The notes: generated from the sequence alone by a model not told the origin. A stretch of 44,773 nt of DNA from Desulfuromonadales bacterium (GCA_029210745.1 JARGFI010000023.1:1-44773), one strand, 5' to 3'. Numbered from the stretch's first letter, positions 8,099-18,192 are shown. Program-made: numbers and translations.

Positions 8099-10267
8099 AT
8101 GACTCGCTTAGAAGACATCCTCGACATAGTCGCCGGTTATATACCGGGCACCGATCTGGCGCTGATTCGCAAGGCCGGTTTGTTTTGTGCCCAAATTCAT
8201 GAAGGACAACAACGTCTTTCTGGTGACCAGTTTTATACACACCCCTATGAAGTAGCGCTGATCCTGACACACTTGCGCCTCGATATCCCGTCTATTGCGG
8301 CTGCCCTGCTGCACGACGTTCTCGAAAATACTGCGGTCACCAAAAACTATATCGCGGACGAGTTTACCCCCGAGGTTGCCGAATTGGTTGACGGTGTAAC
8401 CAAACTGGGGAAGATGAGCTTTCGCCCCGGTGAAGAGCGTCAGGCGGAAAGCTTTCGTAAAATGCTGCTCGCCATGGCGCGCGACCTGCGTGTCATTCTA
8501 GTCAAACTGGCCGACCGGCTGCACAATATGCGCACCCTTGACTGTCTTCCCGAAGAACAGCAACTGGCGATTGCCCGGGAAACGCGTGACATCTATGTTC
8601 CACTGGCCAACCGGTTGGGGATCAGCTGGATTAAAAGTGAACTCGAGGATTTGACCTTTCGCTATCTGCATCCCGTGGCTTTTGCCGAGCTGGAAGCCAA
8701 GGTTGCCCGCCACCGCGGGGAACGCGAAGATTATCTGGCCGATGTCCAAAAACTCATTCAGGGTAAATTGGCGGAACATGATATCCATGGCGAGGTTTCC
8801 GGGCGGTTCAAACATCTGAGCTCGATTTATAACAAAATAACCCGCCAGGGGGTTGACCTTCATGAGATTTACGATCTGATTGCCTTTCGTGTATTGGTTG
8901 ACAATGTTCGCGACTGTTACGCGGTTCTGGGAACGATCCATGCCACGTGGAAGCCGATTCCCGGACGTTTCAAGGATTATATCGCCATGCCGAAGGCAAA
9001 CCTTTACCAATCCCTGCATACCTCGGTGATCGGTCCTCATGGGGAACGGATGGAAGTCCAGATTCGTACCCACGAAATGCACCGTATTGCCGAAGAAGGT
9101 ATCGCGGCACATTGGAAGTATAAGGAAGGGCAGGGTTCGCTTCCCACCGTTGGTCGCGACGAACGGCGCTTCAATTGGCTGCGTCAGCTGCTTGAATGGC
9201 AAAAAGAGTTGAAAGACGCTGGCGAGTCGATGACTTCTGCCAAGGTTGATCTTTTCCCGGAAGAAGTCTACGTCTTTACCCCGAATGGTGATGTTTTCGA
9301 TTTGCCGCGGGGGTCAACGGCGGTTGATTTTGCCTTTCGGGTTCACTCCGATGTCGGACTGCGTTGCAATGGTGCCCGCATTAACGGAAAAATGGTGCCA
9401 CTTAAAACGGTTCTCAATAATGGAGATACGGTTGAGGTGCTGACCTCACCGAAGCAACGCCCCAGTAAAGACTGGCTGACTTTTGTACGGAGTTCCAAGG
9501 CGCGCAATCGTATCCGCCAGTGGTTGAAAGCGGAACAGCGTGAAGAGAGTCTGGAGCTCGGGCGTGAGTTACTCGATAAAGCGTTTCGCAAGCATGGTTA
9601 CAATCTCAACAAGTTGATCGCTTCCGGAAAACTGGATGGGGCATTGAAAGAATTCGGGCTGCCGAATGTTGACGACCTGATTGCAACCGTTGGTTATGGC
9701 AAGTTAACCTCATTGCAGGTCGTCGGCGCGGTCATCCCGCAGAATGAAATTAAAAGTCAGCTCAAACAGGGGAAAATTGGTCAGGTTCTCGATAAGATCC
9801 GCAAAAAACCATCCAGTGCCATTCGCATCCAGGGGATAGATAACATCCTCGTGCGTTTCGCCAAATGCTGTAACCCTCTTCCGGGTGACCCGATTGTTGG
9901 CTTCATTACCCGCGGGCATGGTGTTTCGATTCATGCATCGGAGTGCCCGCACACGCTTGATATCGATCCGGTACGGCGTGTCGATGTCGAATGGGATAGC
10001 CGGAAAAAAGAACTCCATGTTGTCGGTATTCGGGTGTTCTGCAATGACCAGAAAGGCTTGCTGGCAAATATTTCAGCAGCCTTGACGAAAAATGAGGTTA
10101 ATATCGTCAGTGCCCACATTTCCGCCTCTGGCGACGGCCAGGCAAGTTGTCTTTTTGACATTGAGATTGTTGATCTTGAACATTTGCAAAAAGTGATGAC
10201 TACGTTGCGCAAGGTCAAGGGCGTGAAGGATATTGAACGGACAAGACAGCGACAGGGGACGTCTTGA
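8099..10267 (+). CDS. Bifunctional (p)ppGpp synthetase/hydrolase (Rel/SpoT)
   Basis: A 722-residue full-length RSH enzyme that makes (p)ppGpp from ATP and GTP/GDP and hydrolyses it, driving the stringent response. In order: an HD hydrolase domain with His72-Asp73 (ALLHDVLEN); a synthetase domain with the RFKD motif at about 290-293, the version found in bifunctional Rel rather than RelA; a TGS domain (VYVFTPNGDVFDLPRG); a zinc-finger-like domain with Cys590-Cys591 (FAKCCNPLPGD); and a C-terminal ACT domain. Both active sites look intact. ATG 8099 fits the family start; no clear ribosome binding site precedes it, and a GTG at 8078 is possible. Its stop overlaps the ridA start by one base. Confidence 0.95.
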   Translation: MTRLEDILDIVAGYIPGTDLALIRKAGLFCAQIHEGQQRLSGDQFYTHPYEVALILTHLRLDIPSIAAALLHDVLENTAVTKNYIADEFTPEVAELVDGVTKLGKMSFRPGEERQAESFRKMLLAMARDLRVILVKLADRLHNMRTLDCLPEEQQLAIARETRDIYVPLANRLGISWIKSELEDLTFRYLHPVAFAELEAKVARHRGEREDYLADVQKLIQGKLAEHDIHGEVSGRFKHLSSIYNKITRQGVDLHEIYDLIAFRVLVDNVRDCYAVLGTIHATWKPIPGRFKDYIAMPKANLYQSLHTSVIGPHGERMEVQIRTHEMHRIAEEGIAAHWKYKEGQGSLPTVGRDERRFNWLRQLLEWQKELKDAGESMTSAKVDLFPEEVYVFTPNGDVFDLPRGSTAVDFAFRVHSDVGLRCNGARINGKMVPLKTVLNNGDTVEVLTSPKQRPSKDWLTFVRSSKARNRIRQWLKAEQREESLELGRELLDKAFRKHGYNLNKLIASGKLDGALKEFGLPNVDDLIATVGYGKLTSLQVVGAVIPQNEIKSQLKQGKIGQVLDKIRKKPSSAIRIQGIDNILVRFAKCCNPLPGDPIVGFITRGHGVSIHASECPHTLDIDPVRRVDVEWDSRKKELHVVGIRVFCNDQKGLLANISAALTKNEVNIVSAHISASGDGQASCLFDIEIVDLEHLQKVMTTLRKVKGVKDIERTRQRQGTS

Positions 10268-10647
10268 TGGAAAAAACGATCATAACAACGGATTCCGCAC
10301 CGGCGGCCATTGGTCCCTATTCACAGGCGGTCAAGGCCGGACCCATGGTTTTTTTCTCCGGCCAGATTCCGTTGCGCGCTGATGGATCTTTGGTCGACGG
10401 GGATATTGCTGTCCAAACTGAACAGGTGATGAAGAATCTCGGGGCGGTTCTGTCTGCCGCCGGGCTGGATTACGCTGCGGTGGTCAAAACAACGATTTAC
10501 CTGACCGATCTGGCTGATTTTTCCGTGGTTAATGATATTTACGGTGAATATTTCAAACACGCCCCCCCCGCCCGTGCCTGCGTGCAGGTCAGTGCGTTGC
10601 CAAAGGGTGTTGATATCGAAATAGAGGGGATCGCCTGTTGCGAATAG
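10267..10647 (+). CDS. ridA: RidA family reactive enamine/imine deaminase
   Basis: A 126-residue RidA (YjgF/YER057c) protein. It hydrolyses 2-aminoacrylate and related intermediates released by PLP enzymes such as threonine dehydratase. The conserved arginine that binds the substrate carboxylate is Arg103 (PARACVQVSALPKG), and IGPYSQAVKAG and FSGQIPL are the other signatures. AGGGGA at 10254-10259 is the ribosome binding site; the ATG overlaps the rel stop (TGATG), so translation is coupled. A run of eight C residues (10562-10569) just before the arginine codon is intact here but is a likely slippage site. Confidence 0.95.
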   Translation: MEKTIITTDSAPAAIGPYSQAVKAGPMVFFSGQIPLRADGSLVDGDIAVQTEQVMKNLGAVLSAAGLDYAAVVKTTIYLTDLADFSVVNDIYGEYFKHAPPARACVQVSALPKGVDIEIEGIACCE

Positions 10648-10672
10648 TTTTTCGCTTGCCCGATAATTAAAA

Positions 10673-10699
10673 CCCCGTTGTTCCGTGGGGACAACGGGG
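10673..10699 (-). terminator. Rho-independent terminator for thrC
   Basis: Perfect 9-bp arms (CCCCGTTGT at 10673-10681, ACAACGGGG at 10691-10699) with a 9-nt loop. On the minus strand the stem is followed by TTTTAATT, so it ends leftward transcription from thrC. A second hairpin, CCTCCAT(gca)ATGGAGG at 10717-10733, lies between it and the thrC stop. Confidence 0.75.
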
Positions 10700-10767
10700 C
10701 TGGTTGGTACGCCGGGCCTCCATGCAATGGAGGTAATGGAGGCCTTGTTATTGGTAGCCGGGAAGAA

Positions 10768-12156
10768 TCAACAGGCATTTTCCGCAATGAACGTTTTCAC
10801 CACAGCGATGTCGGCGGGGATCTTTTTACACCGCTTTTGCGTCGGATCAAGGGCCGCAATTACAGCAGGTAATTCCGGGTCGCGGCCGATGGCCTCGCGG
10901 ACCGCCGCACCAAATTTTGCCGGATGTGCGGTGGCAAGGCAGATCAAGGGGATATCGCTGTCAGCCAGAAGTTGTCCGGCGTAGACCCCCACCGCAGTAT
11001 GTGGGTCGAGGGTGTAGCCGGTTGCTGTGTAAAAGTTTTTAATCGTTGTCACTGTTGCGGCACTGGAGCCGCTGGCGGAGCGCAGCTCAGCACCGATGCG
11101 AGCAACAGTGGCGCTGTCAAACTGCAACCGTCCCTCGGCCTGAAATGTCGCCATCGCCTCACGAACCCGGCGTGGATCTTCATCAAACAGATAATACAGG
11201 TAACGTTCCAGGTTACTTGCCAGCTGAATATCCATCGAGGGGGAGAGCGTTTGATGCACGCTGCTGATACTGTAGTCACCGGCATTGACAAAACGCGTAA
11301 GGATGTCATTTTCGTTGGTCGCCAGAATCAGGGTGCGGATTGGTAGCCCCATGCGCTTGGCAATGAACCCAGCGAAAATATCCCCGAAGTTGCCGGTTGG
11401 TATCGAAAAGGTCACTTGCTGGCAGTTGGTCTGCGCACGGACTTGGGCGTAGGCGGAGAAATAGTAAACAATCTGCGCCAGAACACGTGCCCAATTGATT
11501 GAATTCACAGCGCCGAGGGCGTATTTGTTTTTGAATTCAAGATCACCGAAAATCTGTTTGACGATCGACTGGCAATCGTCAAAAGTCCCGTCCATGGCAA
11601 AATTGAAGACATTGTCATCCGCTACGGTTGTCATCTGCAGTTCCTGTACCGGGGAAACCTTGCCGTGTGGATGCAGAATAAAGATGTTGATATTTTCCTT
11701 ACTGCGTACGCCGTAGATCGCGGCACTGCCGGTGTCCCCCGACGTTGCGCCGATGATATTCATCCGTTCGCCACGTTCCTTGAGCAGGTATTCAAATAAA
11801 TTCCCAAGAAATTGAAGCGCAACATCTTTGAATGCGAGCGTTGGCCCGTGAAATAACTCAAGGATATAAATGCCATCTTTATTGACTGTCGGGGTGATTT
11901 CCGGGTGGTCGAAGGTTGCATAGCTGCGCTCGATCAAATCTTTGAGATCCGCCGCAGGAATATCGCTGACGTAACGGGAAATGATCTGAAAAGCGAGCTC
12001 GGGATAATCGAGCATGCCCAGGGCGTCGATATCCCCCGGGGTCAGATGGGGAATCGATTGTGGCAGCAACAGGCCACCATCGTCGGCAAGTCCCATCATG
12101 ACGGCATCCTTGAATGAAATGCCGCTGACTCCGCCACGGGTGCTGATATAGCGCAT
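10768..12156 (-). CDS. thrC: Threonine synthase
   Basis: A 462-residue PLP enzyme converting O-phospho-L-homoserine to L-threonine. The PLP lysine is Lys110 in PTLAFKDVALQ; the N-terminal MRYISTRGG and the SGDTGSAA phosphate-binding motif identify the longer threonine synthase subclass rather than the roughly 350-residue type. CAGGAGAAG precedes the ATG at good spacing. It is a single leftward gene converging on ridA, whose substrate enamine arises downstream in threonine catabolism; whether the placement matters is not shown. Confidence 0.95.
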   Translation of the reverse strand: MRYISTRGGVSGISFKDAVMMGLADDGGLLLPQSIPHLTPGDIDALGMLDYPELAFQIISRYVSDIPAADLKDLIERSYATFDHPEITPTVNKDGIYILELFHGPTLAFKDVALQFLGNLFEYLLKERGERMNIIGATSGDTGSAAIYGVRSKENINIFILHPHGKVSPVQELQMTTVADDNVFNFAMDGTFDDCQSIVKQIFGDLEFKNKYALGAVNSINWARVLAQIVYYFSAYAQVRAQTNCQQVTFSIPTGNFGDIFAGFIAKRMGLPIRTLILATNENDILTRFVNAGDYSISSVHQTLSPSMDIQLASNLERYLYYLFDEDPRRVREAMATFQAEGRLQFDSATVARIGAELRSASGSSAATVTTIKNFYTATGYTLDPHTAVGVYAGQLLADSDIPLICLATAHPAKFGAAVREAIGRDPELPAVIAALDPTQKRCKKIPADIAVVKTFIAENAC

Positions 12157-12328
12157 GATTCTTCTCCTGAAAACTGATAAGTCTTTTGAGTTGCGCGCGC
12201 ATTCTAGCAGGATTGCTTTGTACAGGGGAAGGATAAATTTTAACGCCGAAGGGGTAAAAGGTAACTAACGGTTTGCGTTGTGGTGATATTACCGGGTGCG
12301 ACCGCCCATCATCGCTGTCGCACAACAA

Positions 12329-12360
12329 AAAGAGGCCGCAGAACAATCCGCGGCCTCTTT
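12329..12360 (-). terminator. Rho-independent terminator for the malic enzyme gene
   Basis: Perfect 11-bp arms AAAGAGGCCGC (12329-12339) and GCGGCCTCTTT (12350-12360), loop of 10 nt, followed on the minus strand by a further TT. It lies 21 bp past the malic enzyme stop. The flanking A and T runs make it partly bidirectional. Confidence 0.8.
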
Positions 12361-12380
12361 GGGGGAAAAGCTGATCTCAA

Positions 12381-14648
12381 TTAAACCCGTTTCGCTGCTA
12401 TCTCCTGGGCATCGACGACGGCCACTGCGGCCATGTTGACAATATCCGTGACATCATCACCGCGTTGCAGGACGTGTACCGGTTTTTTCATTCCCATCAG
12501 GATCGGTCCGACCGCCTCGGCACCCCCCAGTTTGTTGAGCAGTTTGTAGGAGATGTTCCCCGATTGCAGATCGGGGAAGATCATGACGTTGGCGTCTCCC
12601 TTGAGCGCGGAGAAAGGGTATTGCTTGGCGACCAGTTCGGGGTCGAGAGCGACATTGGCCTGCACCTCGCCGTCAACGATCAGGTCGGGTACCTGCGCCT
12701 TGACCAGCGCCGTTGCCTTGGCGACTTTGATCGTTTGTGGACTGCTTGCGCTGCCGAAGTTGGAAAAGGAGAGCATCGCAACTTTCGGTAAAATGTTAAA
12801 TTGGCGGGCTTTGTTGGCGGTCAGAATGGCGGTTTCGGCCAGTTCCTCGGCAGTTGGGTCGATGGTTACGGTGGTGTCGGCGCAAAAGACGACTTCTTTT
12901 TTAAAGACCATCATGTACATACCGTGGACTTTTGAAAGGCCTTCCTGCTTGCCGATAACTTCCAGCGCCGGACGAATGGTGTCAGGGTAGTGTGAGTTAA
13001 TGCCGGACAACAGTGAATCTGCTTCGCCATTTTCAACCATCATTGAACCGTAGTAGTTGTGGTTGTTATAGATAAGTTTCTTTGCTTCAGAAAGGGTAAC
13101 CCCTTTGCGTTGCCGCAGTTTGAAAAGATCCAGCGCATATTGCTCCATATTCGGAGCGGTCTTCGGATCGATGATTTCGACCCCGTCAAGTTCAAGGCCA
13201 AGCTCCTTGCTTTTGCTCATAATGTCATGTTCGTCGCCGAGCAGAATTGGCGTGGCGATTTTTTCATCGACCAGAATCTGCGCCGCACGCAAAATCTTTT
13301 CCTCATTCCCTTCCGGGAAGACGATTCGTTTCGGATTATTTTTAGCTTTGTTGATTAATCCGCGCATGATTTCCTTCGAGCGTCCCTGGAGTGATTCAAG
13401 GTGCTCGACATATTTACTCATGTCTTCGATCGGACGGCGGGCAACTCCGGTGTCCATCGCCGCTTGCGCAACAGCCGGTGCAACGTGAAGGAGCACGCGG
13501 GGGTCAAACGGTTTCGGGATCAGGTATTCGCGACCGAAGGTAATAATCTCGCCGCTGTAGGCTTTGCGAACCGAGTCCGGCACGTCTTCCTTGGCCAGTT
13601 TCGCCAACGCCATGACTGCCGCCAGTTTCATTTCGTCATTGATCGCACTGGCGTGCGTGTCGAGTGCACCGCGGAACAAAAACGGGAAGCACAGGACGTT
13701 ATTGACCTGGTTGTTGTAATCGGAGCGACCGGTGCCGATGATGATATCGTCACGCACGGCCTTCGCCTCGGGAGGGGTAATCTCCGGGTCAGGATTCGCC
13801 ATGGCGAAGACCACCGGATCTTTTGCCATGCCTTTGAGCATCTCGGCTGTCACCGCACCTTTAGCGGAAACACCAAAGAAAATATCGGCGCCGACCATGG
13901 CTTCTTCAAGCGTCCGTGCGCTGGTGTTGGCCGCAAGTCGCTCTTTGTATACGTTCATCCCTTCGGTGCGACCTTTGTAAATAACCCCCTTGGTGTCGCA
14001 GAGGATAACATTATCTTTTTTAATCCCCAGTTTGATCGCCAGGTCAGCGCATGCGATTCCGGCAGCACCGGCACCGTTGACGACCATTTTGGCATTTTCA
14101 ATCTTTTTGCCGACAATTTCCATTGCGTTCAGCATTCCGGCGGCGGCGATAATCGCTGTGCCGTGCTGATCGTCATGAAAAACCGGGATGTTCATAATTT
14201 TTTTCAGCTCTTCTTCGATATAGAAACATTCCGGACCTTTGATGTCCTCCAGATTGATACCGCCGAAAGTCGGCTCAAGCAGCTTGACTGTGCGGATAAT
14301 TTCATCTGAATCGAGAGTGTCGAGTTCGATATCAAATACGTCAACATCGGCGAAGCGCTTGAAAAGGACCCCTTTTCCTTCCATGACCGGTTTGCCGGCC
14401 AGCGCGCCGATATTGCCCAGGCCGAGTACGGCGGTGCCGTTTGAGACCACCGCCACCAGGTTGCCTTTGGCGGTATATTTGTAGGCATCATCCGGATTCT
14501 TCTCAATTTCCAGACAGGGCTCTGCCACGCCGGGGCTGTAGGCCAGCGATAAATCTCGACTGGTGGCGCAGGGCTTGGTCGTAATAACCTCAATTTTGCC
14601 TTTACGGCCCATTGAGTGATAATCTAGTGCGTCCTGACGTTTTGACAT
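12381..14648 (-). CDS. maeB: Malic enzyme with C-terminal phosphotransacetylase-like domain
   Basis: A 755-residue MaeB-type malic enzyme decarboxylating malate to pyruvate, usually with NADP. Residues 1-410 are the malic enzyme part: [11 protein letters not shown], the catalytic region [13 protein letters not shown] and the nucleotide loop GAGAAGIA. Residues from about 430 on are a phosphotransacetylase-like domain ([16 protein letters not shown], then [19 protein letters not shown] region). In characterised relatives this domain is not an active acetyltransferase but mediates oligomerisation and allosteric control by acetyl-CoA. AGAGGA precedes the ATG. It has its own promoter (14750-14778) and terminator, so it is a monocistronic unit. 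Confidence 0.94.
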   Translation of the reverse strand: MSKRQDALDYHSMGRKGKIEVITTKPCATSRDLSLAYSPGVAEPCLEIEKNPDDAYKYTAKGNLVAVVSNGTAVLGLGNIGALAGKPVMEGKGVLFKRFADVDVFDIELDTLDSDEIIRTVKLLEPTFGGINLEDIKGPECFYIEEELKKIMNIPVFHDDQHGTAIIAAAGMLNAMEIVGKKIENAKMVVNGAGAAGIACADLAIKLGIKKDNVILCDTKGVIYKGRTEGMNVYKERLAANTSARTLEEAMVGADIFFGVSAKGAVTAEMLKGMAKDPVVFAMANPDPEITPPEAKAVRDDIIIGTGRSDYNNQVNNVLCFPFLFRGALDTHASAINDEMKLAAVMALAKLAKEDVPDSVRKAYSGEIITFGREYLIPKPFDPRVLLHVAPAVAQAAMDTGVARRPIEDMSKYVEHLESLQGRSKEIMRGLINKAKNNPKRIVFPEGNEEKILRAAQILVDEKIATPILLGDEHDIMSKSKELGLELDGVEIIDPKTAPNMEQYALDLFKLRQRKGVTLSEAKKLIYNNHNYYGSMMVENGEADSLLSGINSHYPDTIRPALEVIGKQEGLSKVHGMYMMVFKKEVVFCADTTVTIDPTAEELAETAILTANKARQFNILPKVAMLSFSNFGSASSPQTIKVAKATALVKAQVPDLIVDGEVQANVALDPELVAKQYPFSALKGDANVMIFPDLQSGNISYKLLNKLGGAEAVGPILMGMKKPVHVLQRGDDVTDIVNMAAVAVVDAQEIAAKRV

Positions 14649-14749
14649 TTTTTATCCTCTCTATTGCGGTTTCTGGCGGTGGTCATGCTACGACTGTATT
14701 GCAGCAAAATTAAGTTTCAGTGAAATTTTTTTAGCAAAAATGAAGATAA

Positions 14750-14778
14750 TTTATAGTCCCGCCTCCACCAAGTGTCAA
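14750..14778 (-). promoter_or_regulatory. Strong sigma-70 promoter for the malic enzyme gene
   Basis: On the minus strand TTGACA (14778-14773), exactly 17 bp, then TATAAA (14755-14750). The predicted start near 14743 gives a leader of about 95 nt before the ATG at 14648. Confidence 0.7.
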
Positions 14779-15150
14779 GATGTTTCAGTTGCGTGCTATC
14801 TTTTTTTAACGATAATAAAATATATTTTGATTATAGCAATGTTTAAGCCAAAATTAAAAAAAGATCTTGTTTATCAAGATATTGACATGAACAGGCAAAT
14901 TTTGTGTACGAAATGGTAATTATTGCGAATTCGTGTTTTCCGGCTTTAAGGTAACAAGGTTATATTGTGGCCAAAAACAACCATTAATGTTGAAATTTGA
15001 CCAACAGGCAGGCCATTAATAAATCAAATCGTTTGACAGTGTCTGCTCCGCTAGGTAAAACATTGAGGTACTGAACGTTTGGCCTTGAACAGGGGTGGGG
15101 TTGATAATTGTTTGAGGATCGACGCAGCTTTGGATAAAGGACAGCCGGGG
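14779..15150. other. AT-rich intergenic region between divergent genes
   Basis: No ORF is supported here. It holds an inverted repeat ATCTTG-TTTAT-CAAGAT at 14864-14880, directly followed by TTGACA at 14882-14887, whose -10 match 17 bp on is poor (TGTACG). This may be a regulated promoter for the rightward phosphodiesterase gene, but the evidence is weak. Nothing else stands out. Confidence 0.3.
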
Positions 15151-15642
15151 ATGATTAAAATTGGTGTCATCGCTGATACGCACATCCAGAAACTGAAGTA
15201 CGCAACCGATTTTCTTGATCACCTCGCCACGGGACCATTGCAGGGCATTGATATGCTTTTTCACGCCGGAGATATGGTCGACCCGGATATCCTGGTGATG
15301 TTCGATCATGTGCCCGTTCATGCCGTGCGTGGTAATAGGGATCCGGCTTCTGCCGGGCTTGAGCAGAAAAAAATTGTGACCGTCGCGAGTTTTCGTATCG
15401 GTTTGATGCATGGCTGGGGAGCCTGTGCCGGTCTCGAACGGCGATTGATTCAAGCATTTTCCGGAGACAATATTGATTGTCTGGTTTATGGGCATACGCA
15501 CTACCCCTGTTGTCGGCAGCAACAAAACTTGTTACTGTTCAATCCGGGAAGCGCGACCGAGCGGCGGACGGCTCCCTACCATTCAGTAGGAATTTTGCGT
15601 GTCGAGGAAACTATTTCCGGCGAAATTATCCGTCTGGATTAG
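15151..15642 (+). CDS. YfcE/MJ0936-type metallophosphoesterase
   Basis: A 163-residue calcineurin-like phosphoesterase of the small YfcE group, which hydrolyses phosphodiesters with a dinuclear metal centre. The motif chain is complete: IADTH, HAGD, RGNRD, LMHGW and GHTHYP. ATG 15151 has AAAGGA at 15136-15141; the frame stays open upstream to 15079 but the added residues do not belong to the family. The true substrate of these enzymes in cells is generally unknown. Confidence 0.88.
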   Translation: MIKIGVIADTHIQKLKYATDFLDHLATGPLQGIDMLFHAGDMVDPDILVMFDHVPVHAVRGNRDPASAGLEQKKIVTVASFRIGLMHGWGACAGLERRLIQAFSGDNIDCLVYGHTHYPCCRQQQNLLLFNPGSATERRTAPYHSVGILRVEETISGEIIRLD

Positions 15643-15688
15643 GGGCGTTGCTGCACCTTGACAACTCCATGGAACGGAATAATTAAGA

Positions 15689-16288
15689 ATGTGGGAAATT
15701 GTACTCAAGGGCGGCCCACTGATGTGGCCGATACTTTTTTGCTCGGTATTATCGCTGGCGCTTTTTTTTGAGCGACTCTGGTTTTATTATCGATTTCGCC
15801 GCGATGATACCACGCTGGCGGCGGAGGTTGAAGGGCTGGCACGCGACGGACGGATCAATGATGCCGAAGTGGTTTGCCGTCGGGTCGGATCGCCTCTGAG
15901 CCGGATATATCTGGCCGCGTTACGTTGTGCCGGCCAGGAGCGGGCGCGCATCAAAACCGTGGTCGAGGAGATCGGCTCGCGCGAACTGGCACCGTTGGAA
16001 CGCTATCTGGGGTTAATGGGTACGATCGCCGCACTGACACCGTTGCTCGGTCTGCTGGGGACCGTTCTGGGAATGATCCGGGCATTTAATGTGATTGCCA
16101 CCGCCGGTGTCGGAACCCCCGCAACCCTTGGAGGGGGGATCTCGGAAGCTCTGATTACCACCGCCTCGGGGTTGGCTGTGGCCATCCCGACGTTGCTTCT
16201 TCATAAATACCTGAGCAGTCGAGCGGATCGGCTTGCTCTTGAGGTCGAGGTGCGCTCCCTGCACCTGGTCGACTTGTTGGAGAAGTAA
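15689..16288 (+). CDS. exbB: MotA/TolQ/ExbB family proton channel protein
   Basis: A 199-residue inner-membrane protein with the ExbB layout: an N-terminal transmembrane segment (residues about 9-28, WPILFCSVLSLALFF), a cytoplasmic loop, and two more helices with the conserved LGLLGTVLGMIRAF and ALITTASGLAVAIP stretches. With ExbD it forms the proton-driven motor that energises TonB or Tol systems. exbD starts one base after its stop. ExbB and TolQ cannot be told apart securely here; length and a lone ExbD partner favour ExbB. No tonB or receptor gene follows. Confidence 0.88.
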   Translation: MWEIVLKGGPLMWPILFCSVLSLALFFERLWFYYRFRRDDTTLAAEVEGLARDGRINDAEVVCRRVGSPLSRIYLAALRCAGQERARIKTVVEEIGSRELAPLERYLGLMGTIAALTPLLGLLGTVLGMIRAFNVIATAGVGTPATLGGGISEALITTASGLAVAIPTLLLHKYLSSRADRLALEVEVRSLHLVDLLEK

Positions 16289-16289
16289 T

Positions 16290-16706
16290 ATGTCCTGGCG
16301 GCGTAATCAACGAGAGGAACCACGGGTTGAACTGACTCCAATGATCGACGTGGTCTTCCTTTTACTGATTTTTTTCATGATTTCCACAACATTTGTCGAA
16401 ACGCCGGGCCTTTCGATTCGTTTACCCGAATCGTCTTCGCGGGTCGAAGAACGTGAGGCCCGTGAATTAAAGGTTTATCTCAATAAAGACGCCGAAATAT
16501 TTTATCAGGAGCAACAACGCTCGTTGGCATCGTTGACGGAAATTTTTGCCCAAAAAGGCCGGCAAGAGTTGAAGCAGATGACCTTCATTCTGGTTGCCGA
16601 CAAAGAGGCGTTGCATGGACGTGTCGTTCAATTGATGGATTTGGCCAAGCTTTCCGGATTCGGCAAGCTGGCGATCGCTACGGAGCGCGCGGCACCATTA
16701 AATTGA
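16290..16706 (+). CDS. exbD: ExbD/TolR family biopolymer transport protein
   Basis: A 138-residue protein with one N-terminal transmembrane helix containing the essential aspartate, Asp20 in TPMIDVVFLLLIFFM, and a periplasmic ExbD-type domain. It partners the preceding ExbB; GGAGAAG at the end of exbB is the ribosome binding site. The 122 bp after it contain no gene that I can support, so the expected tonB is absent from this locus. Confidence 0.9.
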   Translation: MSWRRNQREEPRVELTPMIDVVFLLLIFFMISTTFVETPGLSIRLPESSSRVEEREARELKVYLNKDAEIFYQEQQRSLASLTEIFAQKGRQELKQMTFILVADKEALHGRVVQLMDLAKLSGFGKLAIATERAAPLN

Positions 16707-16828
16707 GGTTTCGTTGGAAGACGATGCGCTTGATGAACATTCTTGCGTGTGGTATTGATCGCTGTCGATAATTTGCCGCCGATAACAACTTCTTTTATTC
16801 TATTTCCATTCCAGTCAGGGGCTTCCCG

Positions 16829-17371
16829 ATGTTACTTCCGTTGTTGCGTTTGCGTCGCAGTGTTCGTCAATTTTTACCAACGCCGGTTGCCGCCGCCGAT
16901 ATCGAGATTTTGCGTGAAGCGGTGTTGCGGTCGCCGTCATCGCGTGGCCGACGTCCCTGGGAATTTGTTATCGTCGATGACCCTGAGCTGTTGGTGCAGT
17001 TGGGCGCCGCGAAAGAGCATGGTTCGTTGTTTCTCGCCGCTGCTCCGTTGGCGGTTGTCGTTTGCGCGGATCCCGATAAATGTGATGTCTGGATTGAAGA
17101 TAGCAGTATCGCTGCCATTATTCTCCAGCTGACCGCAGAATCACTCGGTCTTGGCAGTTGCTGGGCGCAGATGCGTCTGCGTCCGCATGGTGACGGACGC
17201 ACTGCCGAGGAATATGTCAAGCAATTGCTGGGGCTGCCCCCGCGTTATCGTGTTGATTGCGTCATCGGCATCGGTCATCCGGCAAAGCGCTCCGCGGGGC
17301 ATGCAGCGGAAACACTGCCCTGGAAACAGCTACACCACAACCGGTTCGATCCCGCCACAGCCGAAAATTGA
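16829..17371 (+). CDS. Nitroreductase family protein
   Basis: A 180-residue flavin-binding nitroreductase-fold protein. The N-terminal RRSVRQFLPTPV and the segment SPSSRGRRPWEFVIVDD are the FMN-binding signatures, and ESLGLGSCWAQMR and VIGIGHPA are later family blocks. Members reduce nitro compounds, quinones or flavins using NAD(P)H. AGGGG lies upstream at suitable spacing. Substrate cannot be predicted. Confidence 0.85.
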   Translation: MLLPLLRLRRSVRQFLPTPVAAADIEILREAVLRSPSSRGRRPWEFVIVDDPELLVQLGAAKEHGSLFLAAAPLAVVVCADPDKCDVWIEDSSIAAIILQLTAESLGLGSCWAQMRLRPHGDGRTAEEYVKQLLGLPPRYRVDCVIGIGHPAKRSAGHAAETLPWKQLHHNRFDPATAEN

Positions 17372-17456
17372 ACTTCTATTGATATGGGATATGACGCTCT
17401 CTTTGGTACACTAATGTGCATTGCGCCGACATCAAGTCAAGACGGATAATGAATAG

Positions 17457-18164
17457 ATGACAACCAAACCGATAATTCTGCTGGTCGATGATCTCGATTT
17501 TTTTCTGGAAATGGAAAAAGATTATCTGAGTAAGACGCAGGCCGACATCCGGATTGCCAAAAATGGCAAGATCGCCATCGAAACGGCCCGTCGCGTTCTT
17601 CCTGACCTGATCTACATGGATGTGCAGATGCCGGTCATGGACGGAATGGAAGCGTGTCGCAAGATCAAACAAGATCCATTGCTGAGAAATATTCCGATAG
17701 TGATGGTTTTTACTGAAACGGGGGGCGTCACGCGTGAGTCGGTCATGCTTTGTGGCTGCGATGACGCGCTGATCAAGCCCGTTGATCGCAAACTCTTTCT
17801 GGAAGTCGGACGCAAATTTCTCTATCATGTCGAACGGCGTGATAAAAGGGTTTCCTGCCGCACGACCGTCGAGTTTCGAATCAATGGTCTTGATCGTCAG
17901 GGGTTGTCGCATGACCTGAGCAAAAATGGCGTCTACGTTGAATGTCGCGAAGCACTGAAGCAGGGAGATCATGTCTATCTGTCATTTCTGCTGCCGACGA
18001 TCAGTTCACATAAAATCCAGGCACGAGGGCGTATCGCCTGGGTTAATCAAGGATTTCCACGCACCAACAACAGTCTCCCGCAGGGGTTTGGCATCGAGTT
18101 TCAGAACCTTGACTCGATTTGTCGCCGGATGGTTGAAGAGTACGTGAAAAAAGCCACCAATTGA
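17457..18164 (+). CDS. Response regulator: receiver domain fused to a PilZ domain
   Basis: A 235-residue cytoplasmic signalling protein. Residues 5-125 form a receiver with acidic pair Asp11-Asp12, phosphoacceptor Asp55 (YMDVQMPVMDG) and the LIKPVD lysine. Residues about 128-230 form a PilZ domain carrying the cyclic di-GMP signature: RRDKRVSCR (RxxxR) and DLSKNGVYVE (D/NxSxxG). It could therefore join a histidine-kinase input with c-di-GMP output, typically in motility or surface behaviour. No kinase is adjacent. The window also encodes an HD-GYP protein, a possible c-di-GMP hydrolase. Confidence 0.9.
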   Translation: MTTKPIILLVDDLDFFLEMEKDYLSKTQADIRIAKNGKIAIETARRVLPDLIYMDVQMPVMDGMEACRKIKQDPLLRNIPIVMVFTETGGVTRESVMLCGCDDALIKPVDRKLFLEVGRKFLYHVERRDKRVSCRTTVEFRINGLDRQGLSHDLSKNGVYVECREALKQGDHVYLSFLLPTISSHKIQARGRIAWVNQGFPRTNNSLPQGFGIEFQNLDSICRRMVEEYVKKATN

Positions 18165-18192
18165 CACCTTACGTTTTTGAGAAAGCTTCCAG

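Noticed and set aside
13401-14309. A 302-codon plus-strand open frame inside the malic enzyme gene
   Set aside because: It lies wholly antisense to conserved malic enzyme motifs and has no ribosome binding site or family resemblance.
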